Positions 1 through 6,480 of a stretch of 10,681 bases of DNA are shown one piece after another. The notes below the pieces were generated by a model. That model was given only the letters and a program-made list of their open reading frames with translations, did not search any database and was not told the DNA's origin. Made by a program: the position numbers and the translations under genes. The first letter of the stretch is position 1. Each line of letters starts with the position of its first letter. The stretch comes from an uncultured Thalassolituus sp. GTDB lineage: Bacteria > Pseudomonadota > Gammaproteobacteria > Pseudomonadales > Oceanobacteraceae. Location: NCBI GenBank assembly GCA_913054055.1, contig CAJXIT010000098.1:1-10681 (forward strand), written 5' to 3'.

Positions 1-422
1 CCATTCAAGCTTTCAACCCTAATAGCAAGCAGTCAAATATATTAAGAGCAGCCTATGCTCTCCGTACTCATGATCACGACTTTTGTAAAGACGCTGAGCT
101 CCCTGAAACCCCGAAGGGTGGAAGCTGCTTAGTAAGATTGCACTGGACAGTTTTAGACGCTACATCCAGTACAGAACCCGTAGTACAAATTTTAATTGAT
201 GATATTGCTGAAGCAATGATTTACTTTATTGGTAATGAACTGGACTTAGAGCAACCTAACAATTCAATTCGCTCTAGCGAACCTCGTGAGGAGTGGCCTC
301 CATATCTAAGCAATCAAAACATGATTGCCGACTTGATTTTTGTTTCAATGAAAATCAAAACCCCTTCTTATGATGAAATAGAACGAATTTTTGAGGTGCC
401 AAGATATGCATTCTCAAAATAA
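1..422 (+). CDS. gspJ: Type II secretion minor pseudopilin GspJ, C-terminal part (5' end outside the window)
   Basis: The reading frame is open from position 3, so the gene begins before the window and about 139 C-terminal residues are visible. GspJ is a minor pseudopilin that joins GspI and GspK in the tip of the periplasmic pseudopilus. The visible part ends in the pattern usual for the family: an acidic stretch followed by EEWPP, then a hydrophobic strand (DLIFVSMKIKT), then an ERIFEVP-like segment just before the C-terminus. The N-terminal prepilin signal lies outside the window. Identity rests on this pattern and on gspK following directly with an overlap, the standard J-K order. Two cysteines sit about 14 residues apart near the start of the visible part (DFC and GSC) and could form a periplasmic disulfide loop; that is inference. 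Confidence 0.8.
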   Translation, partial: IQAFNPNSKQSNILRAAYALRTHDHDFCKDAELPETPKGGSCLVRLHWTVLDATSSTEPVVQILIDDIAEAMIYFIGNELDLEQPNNSIRSSEPREEWPPYLSNQNMIADLIFVSMKIKTPSYDEIERIFEVPRYAFSK

Positions 423-1449
423 AAGACACAACAATAAAGAGCACGGCCTAGCTTTAATCACCGTGCTTTTAATTTTCGCCTTGGTTTCAATGCTTGCGGT
501 ATCCATTCAAACACAACAGGAATATACAATTAGACAAGCATCTGCAACCTTGTCGTCCTCACAGCAATACACAACACTAATGAGTATCGAAGATTTTGCA
601 AAAGCAGGTCTAATGCTTGACTACAAAAGAGATACCGATGCCAATGAGCTATGGGATACTGGTTCCGAGGCATGGAATAAACCTTTTCCGCTACCGCCAG
701 AAATCATTCAATCTGTTATCTATATTCGTGATTTACAGGGATTGTTTAACCTTAATAGCCTACACCCAACCCACCCTCAAAACGGGGCAAGTAAATTACG
801 ACTTAAGCGCCTGCTGGACGAGCTTGGCATTGAATCCGGCATGGAGAATACATTAACTCAGTGGTTCACAAAGGATCATTCATCTAATTACGACTATCAA
901 AATCAAGAGCCGGCCTATTCAGCCTCTGAAATTGAGTTCAGTCACCCAAGTGAACTGCTATTACTGACCGGGGTAACTCAAGATCAATATCGAAAGCTTG
1001 AGCCTTACATTACAGCCTTACCAATCACAACCCCATTAAATATCAATACAACTTACCCAGAAATTCTCTCGGCATGGGATAGCAAGCTCACCCTTGATCA
1101 AAGTCGTGAAATAGTCAATAAAACACGCTCAAACAATTGCGGCCCCTTAGAGCGTAATAACTTTGTTTTCAGTGATATCGATACACTTTTTGAAGAAGCA
1201 GCCATTAAAGATCTGGCAGACCCCAATAAAAACCCTGACAATACATGGGATAAAGGTGATTTTGATGTCAAAACAAAGTATTTTAGCGTGCTAAGCACAG
1301 TAAAAATAAACGGAGAAGAAGTGGTGCTAGAGTCGATCATCAAAAGAGACCTAGATTCCGACTTTGTCGGCACTGTTTACCGAGATTTTTCCAGAACGCC
1401 TGATGATATTGAACGCTTAGTAAAAACCATGAATTGCGCCGGTGCATGA
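406..1449 (+). CDS. gspK: Type II secretion minor pseudopilin GspK
   Basis: GspK is the large minor pseudopilin thought to cap the pseudopilus together with GspI and GspJ. From ATG 406 the protein has 347 residues, a normal family length. It opens with a basic leader ending in KEHG, followed by a hydrophobic helix (about residues 15-32); prepilin peptidase would cut after Gly14. The usual Glu at mature position 5 is absent, as is typical of GspK. Further family marks are DLQGLFNLNSL (about 109-119) and LPITTPLNINTT (about 205-216). ATG 406 is preferred over an in-frame TTG at 391 because a GAGGTG ribosome site lies about 9 bases upstream. The gene overlaps gspJ by 17 bases and its TGA overlaps the gspL ATG. 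Cys245 and Cys344 could pair in the periplasm (inference). Confidence 0.92.
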   Translation: MHSQNKRHNNKEHGLALITVLLIFALVSMLAVSIQTQQEYTIRQASATLSSSQQYTTLMSIEDFAKAGLMLDYKRDTDANELWDTGSEAWNKPFPLPPEIIQSVIYIRDLQGLFNLNSLHPTHPQNGASKLRLKRLLDELGIESGMENTLTQWFTKDHSSNYDYQNQEPAYSASEIEFSHPSELLLLTGVTQDQYRKLEPYITALPITTPLNINTTYPEILSAWDSKLTLDQSREIVNKTRSNNCGPLERNNFVFSDIDTLFEEAAIKDLADPNKNPDNTWDKGDFDVKTKYFSVLSTVKINGEEVVLESIIKRDLDSDFVGTVYRDFSRTPDDIERLVKTMNCAGA

Positions 1450-2615
1450 TGAAAACCATTTTATTTGAACAAGCCTCAAATACTTATTACCAGCTCTCAA
1501 GCAGTGGTATGAGTAAATTCGATGACGAAGTAGAACCTGGCGAAAGAAACCTACTAATTATAGATAGCGCGTGCAGCATTGTTTCTGTAGATATGCCTTT
1601 AAAGCAAGAGAAACAAATCATCAAAGCACTGCCTTTTGCATTAGAAGAGGCTATTGGCAGCGAACTTGAAGAAACTCACATCAGTTTCTTAGCGAAGAAA
1701 GACAGTAAAGCTTACTCAATGGTGGTGGCAAAACAGGTTATGAACAACTTGTTTGAAGACAACCGAAACGCAGCTGTATTCTACCTGCCGACCTTATTGC
1801 CGTGCAAAGATGGTTCTTTAACGATTGCTGTTATTAATGAAGTAGCATGCATCAAAGCATCAGAAGTTGAGGCTTACAGCGTGCCTTTGGTCCTACTTGA
1901 GAAAGCGCTTACCGCTCAACTGCATGGGTCAAAGATTGAAACAATAGAGCTTTACATCGCTCAAACAAGTGCGGCCAAGGATAATAATTTATTAAAGGCA
2001 CAGCTAGACAGCTTTGGAGTTGAGATAATAGAAGGGCAGTTAAATACACTATTAGCAGCCTTTGCACCGCCTCCGATAAAAAGTAAAAATTTATTAGGAG
2101 GTGAGTATAAGCGTATAAAACAAAGCAATAAATTTAAGGCTACAAAATTCAGACCTGTAATGTATGCCAGTGTAGCCCTTCTAATCTTAGCACTTTCAAT
2201 TATTAGTATTCAGACCACTCAACTTTCCGGTCAAGCCGCAGCCGTGAAGCTTGCATCGGTTGAATTTTATAAAAAACTATTTCCTGGCGAGCGAGTTAGG
2301 CCAAGATTAATGAAAAAACAGTTTAATGACCTTATTAATGAAAACAACGGTAATCATGCAAATGATACAGGCTTTACAACACTGCTTGCTTCAACAGCAG
2401 GCGAAGTAAGATCTTTAAAGAGCATTTCATTTGAATCCATAAAATTCAATCAGAAAAATGGCGTGCTTGAAGCGTCGCTGATTTGTAAAACCGTCAATCA
2501 ATTAGATCAATTAAAGAATGCATTAGCAAAAAAAGGACTGTCTGTGGATATAGCATCAGCTAATCAGTCAGGTAATAGTGTGAAGGGTGTGATTAAGGTA
2601 TCAAGCAATGGATAA
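1446..2615 (+). CDS. gspL: Type II secretion inner-membrane platform protein GspL
   Basis: GspL links the cytoplasmic ATPase GspE to the inner-membrane platform and pairs with GspM. The N-terminal cytoplasmic domain (about 1-230) contains IIKALPFALEEAIGSE, which matches the family's AlPfaLEE pattern. One transmembrane helix follows basic residues at about 236-256. The periplasmic part contains FYKKLFPGERV (LFP at 278-280), a family signature, and ends in a small ferredoxin-like domain. The length of 389 residues is usual. I chose ATG 1446 because it forms an ATGA overlap with the gspK stop; ATG 1449 is equally possible, and an upstream in-frame TTG at 1434 has no ribosome site. No strong Shine-Dalgarno is visible, so translation is probably coupled to gspK. 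Confidence 0.92.
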   Translation: MMKTILFEQASNTYYQLSSSGMSKFDDEVEPGERNLLIIDSACSIVSVDMPLKQEKQIIKALPFALEEAIGSELEETHISFLAKKDSKAYSMVVAKQVMNNLFEDNRNAAVFYLPTLLPCKDGSLTIAVINEVACIKASEVEAYSVPLVLLEKALTAQLHGSKIETIELYIAQTSAAKDNNLLKAQLDSFGVEIIEGQLNTLLAAFAPPPIKSKNLLGGEYKRIKQSNKFKATKFRPVMYASVALLILALSIISIQTTQLSGQAAAVKLASVEFYKKLFPGERVRPRLMKKQFNDLINENNGNHANDTGFTTLLASTAGEVRSLKSISFESIKFNQKNGVLEASLICKTVNQLDQLKNALAKKGLSVDIASANQSGNSVKGVIKVSSNG

Positions 2616-3135
2616 TCGAATATCTGATCTGATAGAAACCGGAGCATCAAAGGTTAAAAGCAGTCCGAGCGTAGAGAAAGCAGTTAATTGGTATGTCCAG
2701 CTTCCTCCCAGAGATGCCTTAGTCGTAAAGACTTTGTCAGTATTAATCATCCTTGCATTAATTTTCACTTGGATTATTCAGCCCATAACCAATAGCAAAA
2801 AAGCAGCAGAAAAATCACTGGCAAGTGAATTAAGATTTCATGACAAATTAAAGCAGAATGCTTACCTTTTTAAAACTGGCAGCAAAGGTACAGCTTCGAA
2901 AGGCTCAATTCTTAGTCAAGTAAACAGCTTAGCTAAAGTAAAAAACATTCAGCTCAAACGTTTCGAACCAGAAGGTGCTAGCGGCCTCAGAGTTTGGCTT
3001 GAAAAAGTTAATTTTAATTCGGCCATCGACTGGATTGAGACACTGGAAGTTGAAAGAGGAATTACTGTCGAGCAGATATCGATTGATAGGGTTAAATCTG
3101 GCGTTGTAAATTTGAGGGCTGTTTTAAAGAAATAA
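2608..3135 (+). CDS. gspM: Type II secretion inner-membrane platform protein GspM
   Basis: GspM is a bitopic inner-membrane protein that binds and stabilises GspL. At 175 residues it fits the family. It has a short cytoplasmic start with a YVQLPPRDALVV segment (about 29-40), matching the W..L.pReR..v pattern before the helix, one transmembrane helix at about 39-58, and a periplasmic domain with SILSQVNSLAKVKNIQLKR and WIETLEVERGITVEQISI, typical of the GspM fold. The ATG overlaps the gspL stop by 8 bases, and AAGG lies about 9 bases upstream. No gspN follows; the next gene is on the other strand, so the operon ends here, as in systems without GspN. Confidence 0.9.
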   Translation: MDNRISDLIETGASKVKSSPSVEKAVNWYVQLPPRDALVVKTLSVLIILALIFTWIIQPITNSKKAAEKSLASELRFHDKLKQNAYLFKTGSKGTASKGSILSQVNSLAKVKNIQLKRFEPEGASGLRVWLEKVNFNSAIDWIETLEVERGITVEQISIDRVKSGVVNLRAVLKK

Positions 3136-3144
3136 AAACAGCCC
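3116..3144. terminator. Perfect hairpin across the gspM stop codon, possible terminator
   Basis: GGGCTGTTTT (3116-3125) and AAAACAGCCC (3135-3144) form a perfect 10-bp inverted repeat with a 9-base loop. It covers the last gspM codons and stop and ends 21 bases before the 3' end of the convergent gene. No T-run follows the stem on either strand, although the T/A half of the stem is U-rich in RNA. It may terminate or protect one or both convergent transcripts. A further GGGCTG at 3175-3180 could compete for pairing. Confidence 0.35.
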
Positions 3145-3164
3145 CACAGGAATCATAAGAGATA

Positions 3165-4016
3165 CTAAGCGTTAGGGCTGGAGAATAATCTCCAGTCTAG
3201 TAATACACAAGGTGGCTCATTATCTTTATTTTCCAAATACCCTGATACAAATGTTAAATTATTTAGGCCTTCATTTTCATCTACATCATCCTGTGTAGTG
3301 AAACTGTTTTTTGTATAGGTTACGATATCGCTAATTGCATTTAGCCTGACAGCAATCATTTTTTTTGAAGTATCTAGATATAACAGAATAGGGCGAGTAA
3401 TATTTTCCACACGCTCTTTAGCAGAGGCAAATAGATCAATCAACTTACCAAAGGTTCTTGTTTTTTGATACTCCAATACAGACAGTGCTTTATCAACACC
3501 TTCAGAGTCCTTCAGATTAAGTAATTCATCTGCCAACGAGTGTAGTTTAGAATGAGGTTCCTCAAAGTCTTTCATGATGTCTGCCAAAATCTCATCTTCA
3601 GGCTCAAACGTTAAATACCATTTACCAAAGGCACATTGAGTAGGGTCTTTAGCACCTTTAAATTCAGTGTTGTTTTTTAAGCTCGATTCTAAAGCTATCA
3701 GCCAATTTTTATGATCTTGCTCCCGATCTTCGAGAATTTTTAGCAACTCAATATTTTTATTATATTCAGCTTCACAGCCCATTAAATTTGCTAGGTCGTA
3801 TATTGGAACTGGCTTACCTTGATACGTGGTAACCTCGGCACCTAATTTTTCATTAAGCTCTATTCGCGTTGTTTTACGTTTATCCTGCTCAATGTAACGA
3901 ACTTCGCTTACTGGCGTTGCGTACTGTGTATTGCCAATATAAAAGGTGATCACTTCAATACTGTCTGAGAGGCTAAATAAAGGCTCAACTTCTTGAGTAA
4001 CGGCTGCAGCTTCCAT
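3165..4016 (-). CDS. CheW-like protein split by a zinc-binding CZB domain
   Basis: This 283-residue soluble protein has a CheW-like fold in two pieces. The first half (about 20-80) shows FYIGNTQYATPVSEVRYIE and GKPVPIYDLANLMG; the second (about 208-280) shows ILLYLDTSKKMIAVRLNAIS and ends in CVLLDWRLF. Between them (about 97-195) lies a CZB (chemoreceptor zinc-binding) domain with His102 in HKNW, Cys128 in CAFGKWY, and His155 and His159 in EPHSKLH, the expected 3-His/1-Cys zinc ligands. CheW adaptors couple CheA kinase to chemoreceptors, and CZB domains bind zinc and have been tied to zinc or hypochlorite sensing. Aligned to E. coli CheW, the NLRG motif with Arg62 (CheA contact) reads TYQG here (Gln66), so canonical adaptor function is doubtful. 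It is transcribed alone, divergently from pyrC. No strong ribosome site precedes the ATG. Confidence 0.85.
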   Translation of the reverse strand: MEAAAVTQEVEPLFSLSDSIEVITFYIGNTQYATPVSEVRYIEQDKRKTTRIELNEKLGAEVTTYQGKPVPIYDLANLMGCEAEYNKNIELLKILEDREQDHKNWLIALESSLKNNTEFKGAKDPTQCAFGKWYLTFEPEDEILADIMKDFEEPHSKLHSLADELLNLKDSEGVDKALSVLEYQKTRTFGKLIDLFASAKERVENITRPILLYLDTSKKMIAVRLNAISDIVTYTKNSFTTQDDVDENEGLNNLTFVSGYLENKDNEPPCVLLDWRLFSSPNA

Positions 4017-4047
4017 ACATTCAATCCAATTCAGGTTAATTACATTA

Positions 4048-4075
4048 ATTCTAGGTAATAGATGGATATATGCAA
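4048..4075 (-). promoter_or_regulatory. Candidate sigma-70 promoter of the CheW-CZB gene
   Basis: Read on the - strand, TTGCAT (4070-4075) is followed after 16 bases by TAGAAT (4048-4053), a fair -35/-10 pair. Transcription would start about 4041, leaving a leader of about 25 bases before the ATG at 4016. The shared palindrome begins just upstream of the -35. Confidence 0.45.
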
Positions 4076-4076
4076 T

Positions 4077-4100
4077 TTCCGATAATTGTTATTATCGGAA
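4077..4100. promoter_or_regulatory. Perfect palindrome between divergent promoters, candidate operator
   Basis: TTCCGATAAT (4077-4086) and ATTATCGGAA (4091-4100) are exact inverted copies separated by TGTT. The right half covers most of the candidate pyrC -35 box and the left edge lies 2 bases upstream of the - strand -35. This is where a dimeric regulator could control both directions. No T-run follows on either strand, so a terminator is less likely. The regulator is unknown. Confidence 0.5.
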
Positions 4101-4113
4101 TAAGTGCTATATT
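4086..4113 (+). promoter_or_regulatory. Candidate sigma-70 promoter of pyrC
   Basis: TTGTTA (4086-4091), a 16-base spacer and TATATT (4108-4113) make a good -35/-10 pair. The start would be near 4120, giving a pyrC leader of about 73 bases. The -35 lies within the palindrome at 4077-4100, so a protein bound there would block RNA polymerase. Confidence 0.45.
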
Positions 4114-4130
4114 GAGCGGATAGGGGTTTT

Positions 4131-4153
4131 ACAGGACTCTAATACCTGTTTTT
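4131..4153 (+). promoter_or_regulatory. Short hairpin plus T-run in the pyrC leader, possible attenuator
   Basis: ACAGG (4131-4135) can pair with CCTGT (4145-4149), and further T residues (4150-4153) follow. CAGGA (4132-4136) could instead pair with TCCTG (4161-4165), so two exclusive foldings exist. The stems are only 5 bp, so the case is weak. Confidence 0.2.
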
Positions 4154-4192
4154 GATACAATCCTGCCAATTTCAATACTCGGTTAAAGCACT

Positions 4193-5224
4193 ATGAATGA
4201 GCTAACAATTATACGTCCAGATGACTGGCACCTACATCTAAGAGATGGCGACGCATTACAATACACGGTGCCGCCTACAGCTAATATAATGGGTCGCGCC
4301 ATTATCATGCCAAACCTCACGCCACCGGTTATGAATGCTGAGCAAGCTTTGGCTTATTACGAACGCATACAAGCTCACAAACCAGCTGGTAGTCAGTTTG
4401 AACCACTTATGGTGCTTTACCTTACCGATAACACAACACCAGAACTAATCGCAGAAGCTGCAAAAACAGGACAAATAGTAGCTGCCAAGCTATACCCAGC
4501 TGGCGCTACCACCAATTCAGATTCAGGTGTGACTGATATGTCACGCTTAAAAGACATCGCTGAAGCACTGGCTGACAACAATATGCCTTTACTGGTGCAT
4601 GGTGAAGTAACAGACAACCATGTGGACATATTCGATCGTGAAAAAGAGTTTTTAGATAATATCTTAACTAAGCTGGTTCAAGATGTGCCGAATTTACGTC
4701 TTGTAGTTGAGCATATTACCACTAAGGACGCTGCTGAGTTTGTTCAAGAGCAAGGTGATAACGTCGGTGCAACCATAACCGTTCAACATCTTGCTTATAA
4801 CCGCAACCACATGCTTGTGGGTGGTATTAAACCACACTTTTATTGCCTGCCTATTCTTAAGCGCAACATTCATCAGCAAGCTTTACAGGATGCGGTCATA
4901 AGCGGTAGCAATAAATTCTTCCTTGGTACTGACTCTGCCCCTCATGCCAAAGGTGCTAAAGAAAACGCTTGCGGCTGTGCCGGGTGTTTTTCCTCTTACG
5001 CAGCTATTGAACTTTACGCTGATATCTTTGATGACTTGGGCATCATGGATAAGCTTGAAGCGTTTGCCAGTTTTAACGGCCCTGACTTCTACGGGTTCAA
5101 ACGCAACACAGATACAATCACACTGATTAAAGAATCATGGACAGCACCAACAGAAATGAACTTTTCTGGTGATGTGATTGTACCGTTGCGTGCTGGTGAA
5201 ACTATTAACTGGAAAATAAAATAA
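4193..5224 (+). CDS. pyrC: Dihydroorotase, homodimeric PyrC type
   Basis: PyrC catalyses the reversible cyclisation of N-carbamoyl-aspartate to dihydroorotate, the third step of pyrimidine synthesis, in the cytoplasm. The 343-residue protein is full length and colinear with E. coli PyrC. Metal and active-site residues are visible: His13 and His15 in WHLHLRD, Lys99 (the carboxylated metal-bridging lysine) in AAKLYPAGATTNS, His136 in LVHGE, His174 in EHITT and Asp247 in LGTDSAPH. The CGCAGCF cysteine motif and GGIKPHFYCLPILKR are also typical. The ATG at 4193 places RPDDWH eight residues in, much as in relatives. No clear Shine-Dalgarno precedes it. It heads a tight run with the recombinase gene (3-base gap) and thiI, under the promoter and palindrome upstream. 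Confidence 0.97.
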   Translation: MNELTIIRPDDWHLHLRDGDALQYTVPPTANIMGRAIIMPNLTPPVMNAEQALAYYERIQAHKPAGSQFEPLMVLYLTDNTTPELIAEAAKTGQIVAAKLYPAGATTNSDSGVTDMSRLKDIAEALADNNMPLLVHGEVTDNHVDIFDREKEFLDNILTKLVQDVPNLRLVVEHITTKDAAEFVQEQGDNVGATITVQHLAYNRNHMLVGGIKPHFYCLPILKRNIHQQALQDAVISGSNKFFLGTDSAPHAKGAKENACGCAGCFSSYAAIELYADIFDDLGIMDKLEAFASFNGPDFYGFKRNTDTITLIKESWTAPTEMNFSGDVIVPLRAGETINWKIK

Positions 5225-5227
5225 AAA

Positions 5228-6466
5228 ATGGCTCGCCCACACCCTGCTCCGATTTTTGATAATTTAGATTATCTTCCTGACCCGTTTCGTAACGGGCCGG
5301 AAATGATTGCACCTAAATTATCAAAAGATCAGCAGCAGGATTATTTTTTTAGCCTACGCTATTTAATTAGCTACAAAGGAAGCACGGCAACGTTTAACTC
5401 TTATCGCCGAGAGGTTGAAAGACTACTTCAATGGCTCTGGTTTGAATCCAGTTTAAATTTAAAGACAATTAAGCGTGAACACATTGAGCAGTTTTTAGAG
5501 TTCTCTATTCGACCGCCAAAAGATTGGATTGGCACTAAAAATGTGTCTCGATTTAAAAGCCGACAAGGGGAACGTATTCATAACCCTGAGTGGCGCCCGT
5601 TTGTTGTGCCTTACAATAAAGCATTAAAACAAAAATCCACAGCGGAGTCTTACGCCCCTTCGCAAAAAGCCATTCAGTCTACCTTTGCCATCCTTAGTTC
5701 ATTTTATAATTTTTTGATACAAGAGGAGTTTGTCTCTGCCAACCCGGTTGCTTTAGTCAGGCAAAAGAGTCGCTTCATTCAAAAAACACAAACAGCAGCA
5801 CCCGTAAGACGCATAAGCAATTATCAATGGGATGAGGTGATGCGAGTCGCCGAGTCACTAGCCAATATGCAACCTGAACAGCACGAGAGAACACTTTTCA
5901 TTTTAAACTGTCTGCTTGGCATGTACTTACGAATCTCGGAACTTGTTGCCGATGAACGCGCCACACCAGTTATGGGTGACTTCCGAACAGATGCAGATCG
6001 TAATTGGTGGTTTCACGTAGTTGGTAAAGGCAATAAAAGTAGAATGATTACTGTTTCAAACGGGATGATCAGTGCGCTTAAGCGATACCGTGCACATCTG
6101 GGATTGCCAGACCTCCCCTTTCCTGGTGAAAACACACCACTGATCTCAAAAATTCATGGTAACGGTCCCGTCACCAGTACAAGGCAAATAAGAAATTTGG
6201 TGCAGCAATGCTTTGATCTTGCATATGAATCCCTTGCGGCTAAGGGGCAGTCTAGCGAAGCATCTGAATTAAAAGCAGCAACCGTGCACTGGCTTAGGCA
6301 TACAGGTATTTCAGAGGATGTAAAAATACGACCTCGCGAACACGTTAAAGAAGATGCTGGCCATTCAAGCATGGCAACCACAGATAAATATATTGATAGC
6401 GAATTACGTGAACGCCACGCAAGTGCAATCAATAAGAAAATTATACGTCAGGCTGAAGACAGCTGA
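5228..6466 (+). CDS. Tyrosine recombinase / phage-integrase family protein, orphan
   Basis: This 412-residue protein is a complete tyrosine recombinase, which cuts and rejoins DNA through a covalent 3'-phosphotyrosine. An N-terminal SAM-like core-binding domain (about 37-178; TFNSYRREVERLLQWLW, then AILSSFYNFLIQEEFVSANPV) precedes the catalytic domain (about 195-395). All catalytic residues are visible: Arg235 in YLRISEL, Lys267 in VGKGNKSR, His354 and Arg357 in HWLRHTG, His379 in AGHSS and Tyr388 in TTDKYID. It is longer than XerC/XerD (about 300), with extra N-terminal residues and a basic insert near 98-140. The ATG begins 3 bases after the pyrC stop and thiI follows 14 bases after its own stop. 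There is no adjacent tRNA, excisionase or phage gene, so it looks resident rather than part of an element. Its target and role are unknown; no ribosome site stands out. Confidence 0.9.
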   Translation: MARPHPAPIFDNLDYLPDPFRNGPEMIAPKLSKDQQQDYFFSLRYLISYKGSTATFNSYRREVERLLQWLWFESSLNLKTIKREHIEQFLEFSIRPPKDWIGTKNVSRFKSRQGERIHNPEWRPFVVPYNKALKQKSTAESYAPSQKAIQSTFAILSSFYNFLIQEEFVSANPVALVRQKSRFIQKTQTAAPVRRISNYQWDEVMRVAESLANMQPEQHERTLFILNCLLGMYLRISELVADERATPVMGDFRTDADRNWWFHVVGKGNKSRMITVSNGMISALKRYRAHLGLPDLPFPGENTPLISKIHGNGPVTSTRQIRNLVQQCFDLAYESLAAKGQSSEASELKAATVHWLRHTGISEDVKIRPREHVKEDAGHSSMATTDKYIDSELRERHASAINKKIIRQAEDS

Positions 6467-6480
6467 TACAAGGTCTAAAT

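Noticed and set aside
391..405. TTG start for gspK at 391
   Set aside because: It would place the GAGGTG ribosome site inside the gene and lengthen the prepilin leader; ATG 406 fits better.
1098..1373. Open frame of 91 codons on the - strand within gspK
   Set aside because: It lies opposite a well-supported gene, has no ribosome site and resembles no family; a shadow frame.
1434..1445. TTG start for gspL at 1434
   Set aside because: No ribosome site precedes it, and the ATGA overlap at 1446 is the normal arrangement.
4081..4096. GATAAT...ATTATC resembling a Fur iron box
   Set aside because: The half-sites are separated by 4 bases, giving 16 bp, whereas the 19-bp Fur box has 7 between these hexamers; neither flanking gene is an iron gene.
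4077..4100. Palindrome as a rho-independent terminator
   Set aside because: No T-run follows on either strand, and it lies upstream of both genes rather than after one.
6154..6432. Open frame of 92 codons on the - strand within the recombinase gene
   Set aside because: It is opposite the catalytic domain of an intact recombinase; its composition is explained by that gene.
5225..6480. An integrated mobile element around the recombinase
   Set aside because: No flanking direct repeats, tRNA, cargo or phage genes are visible, and pyrC and thiI are intact on either side.
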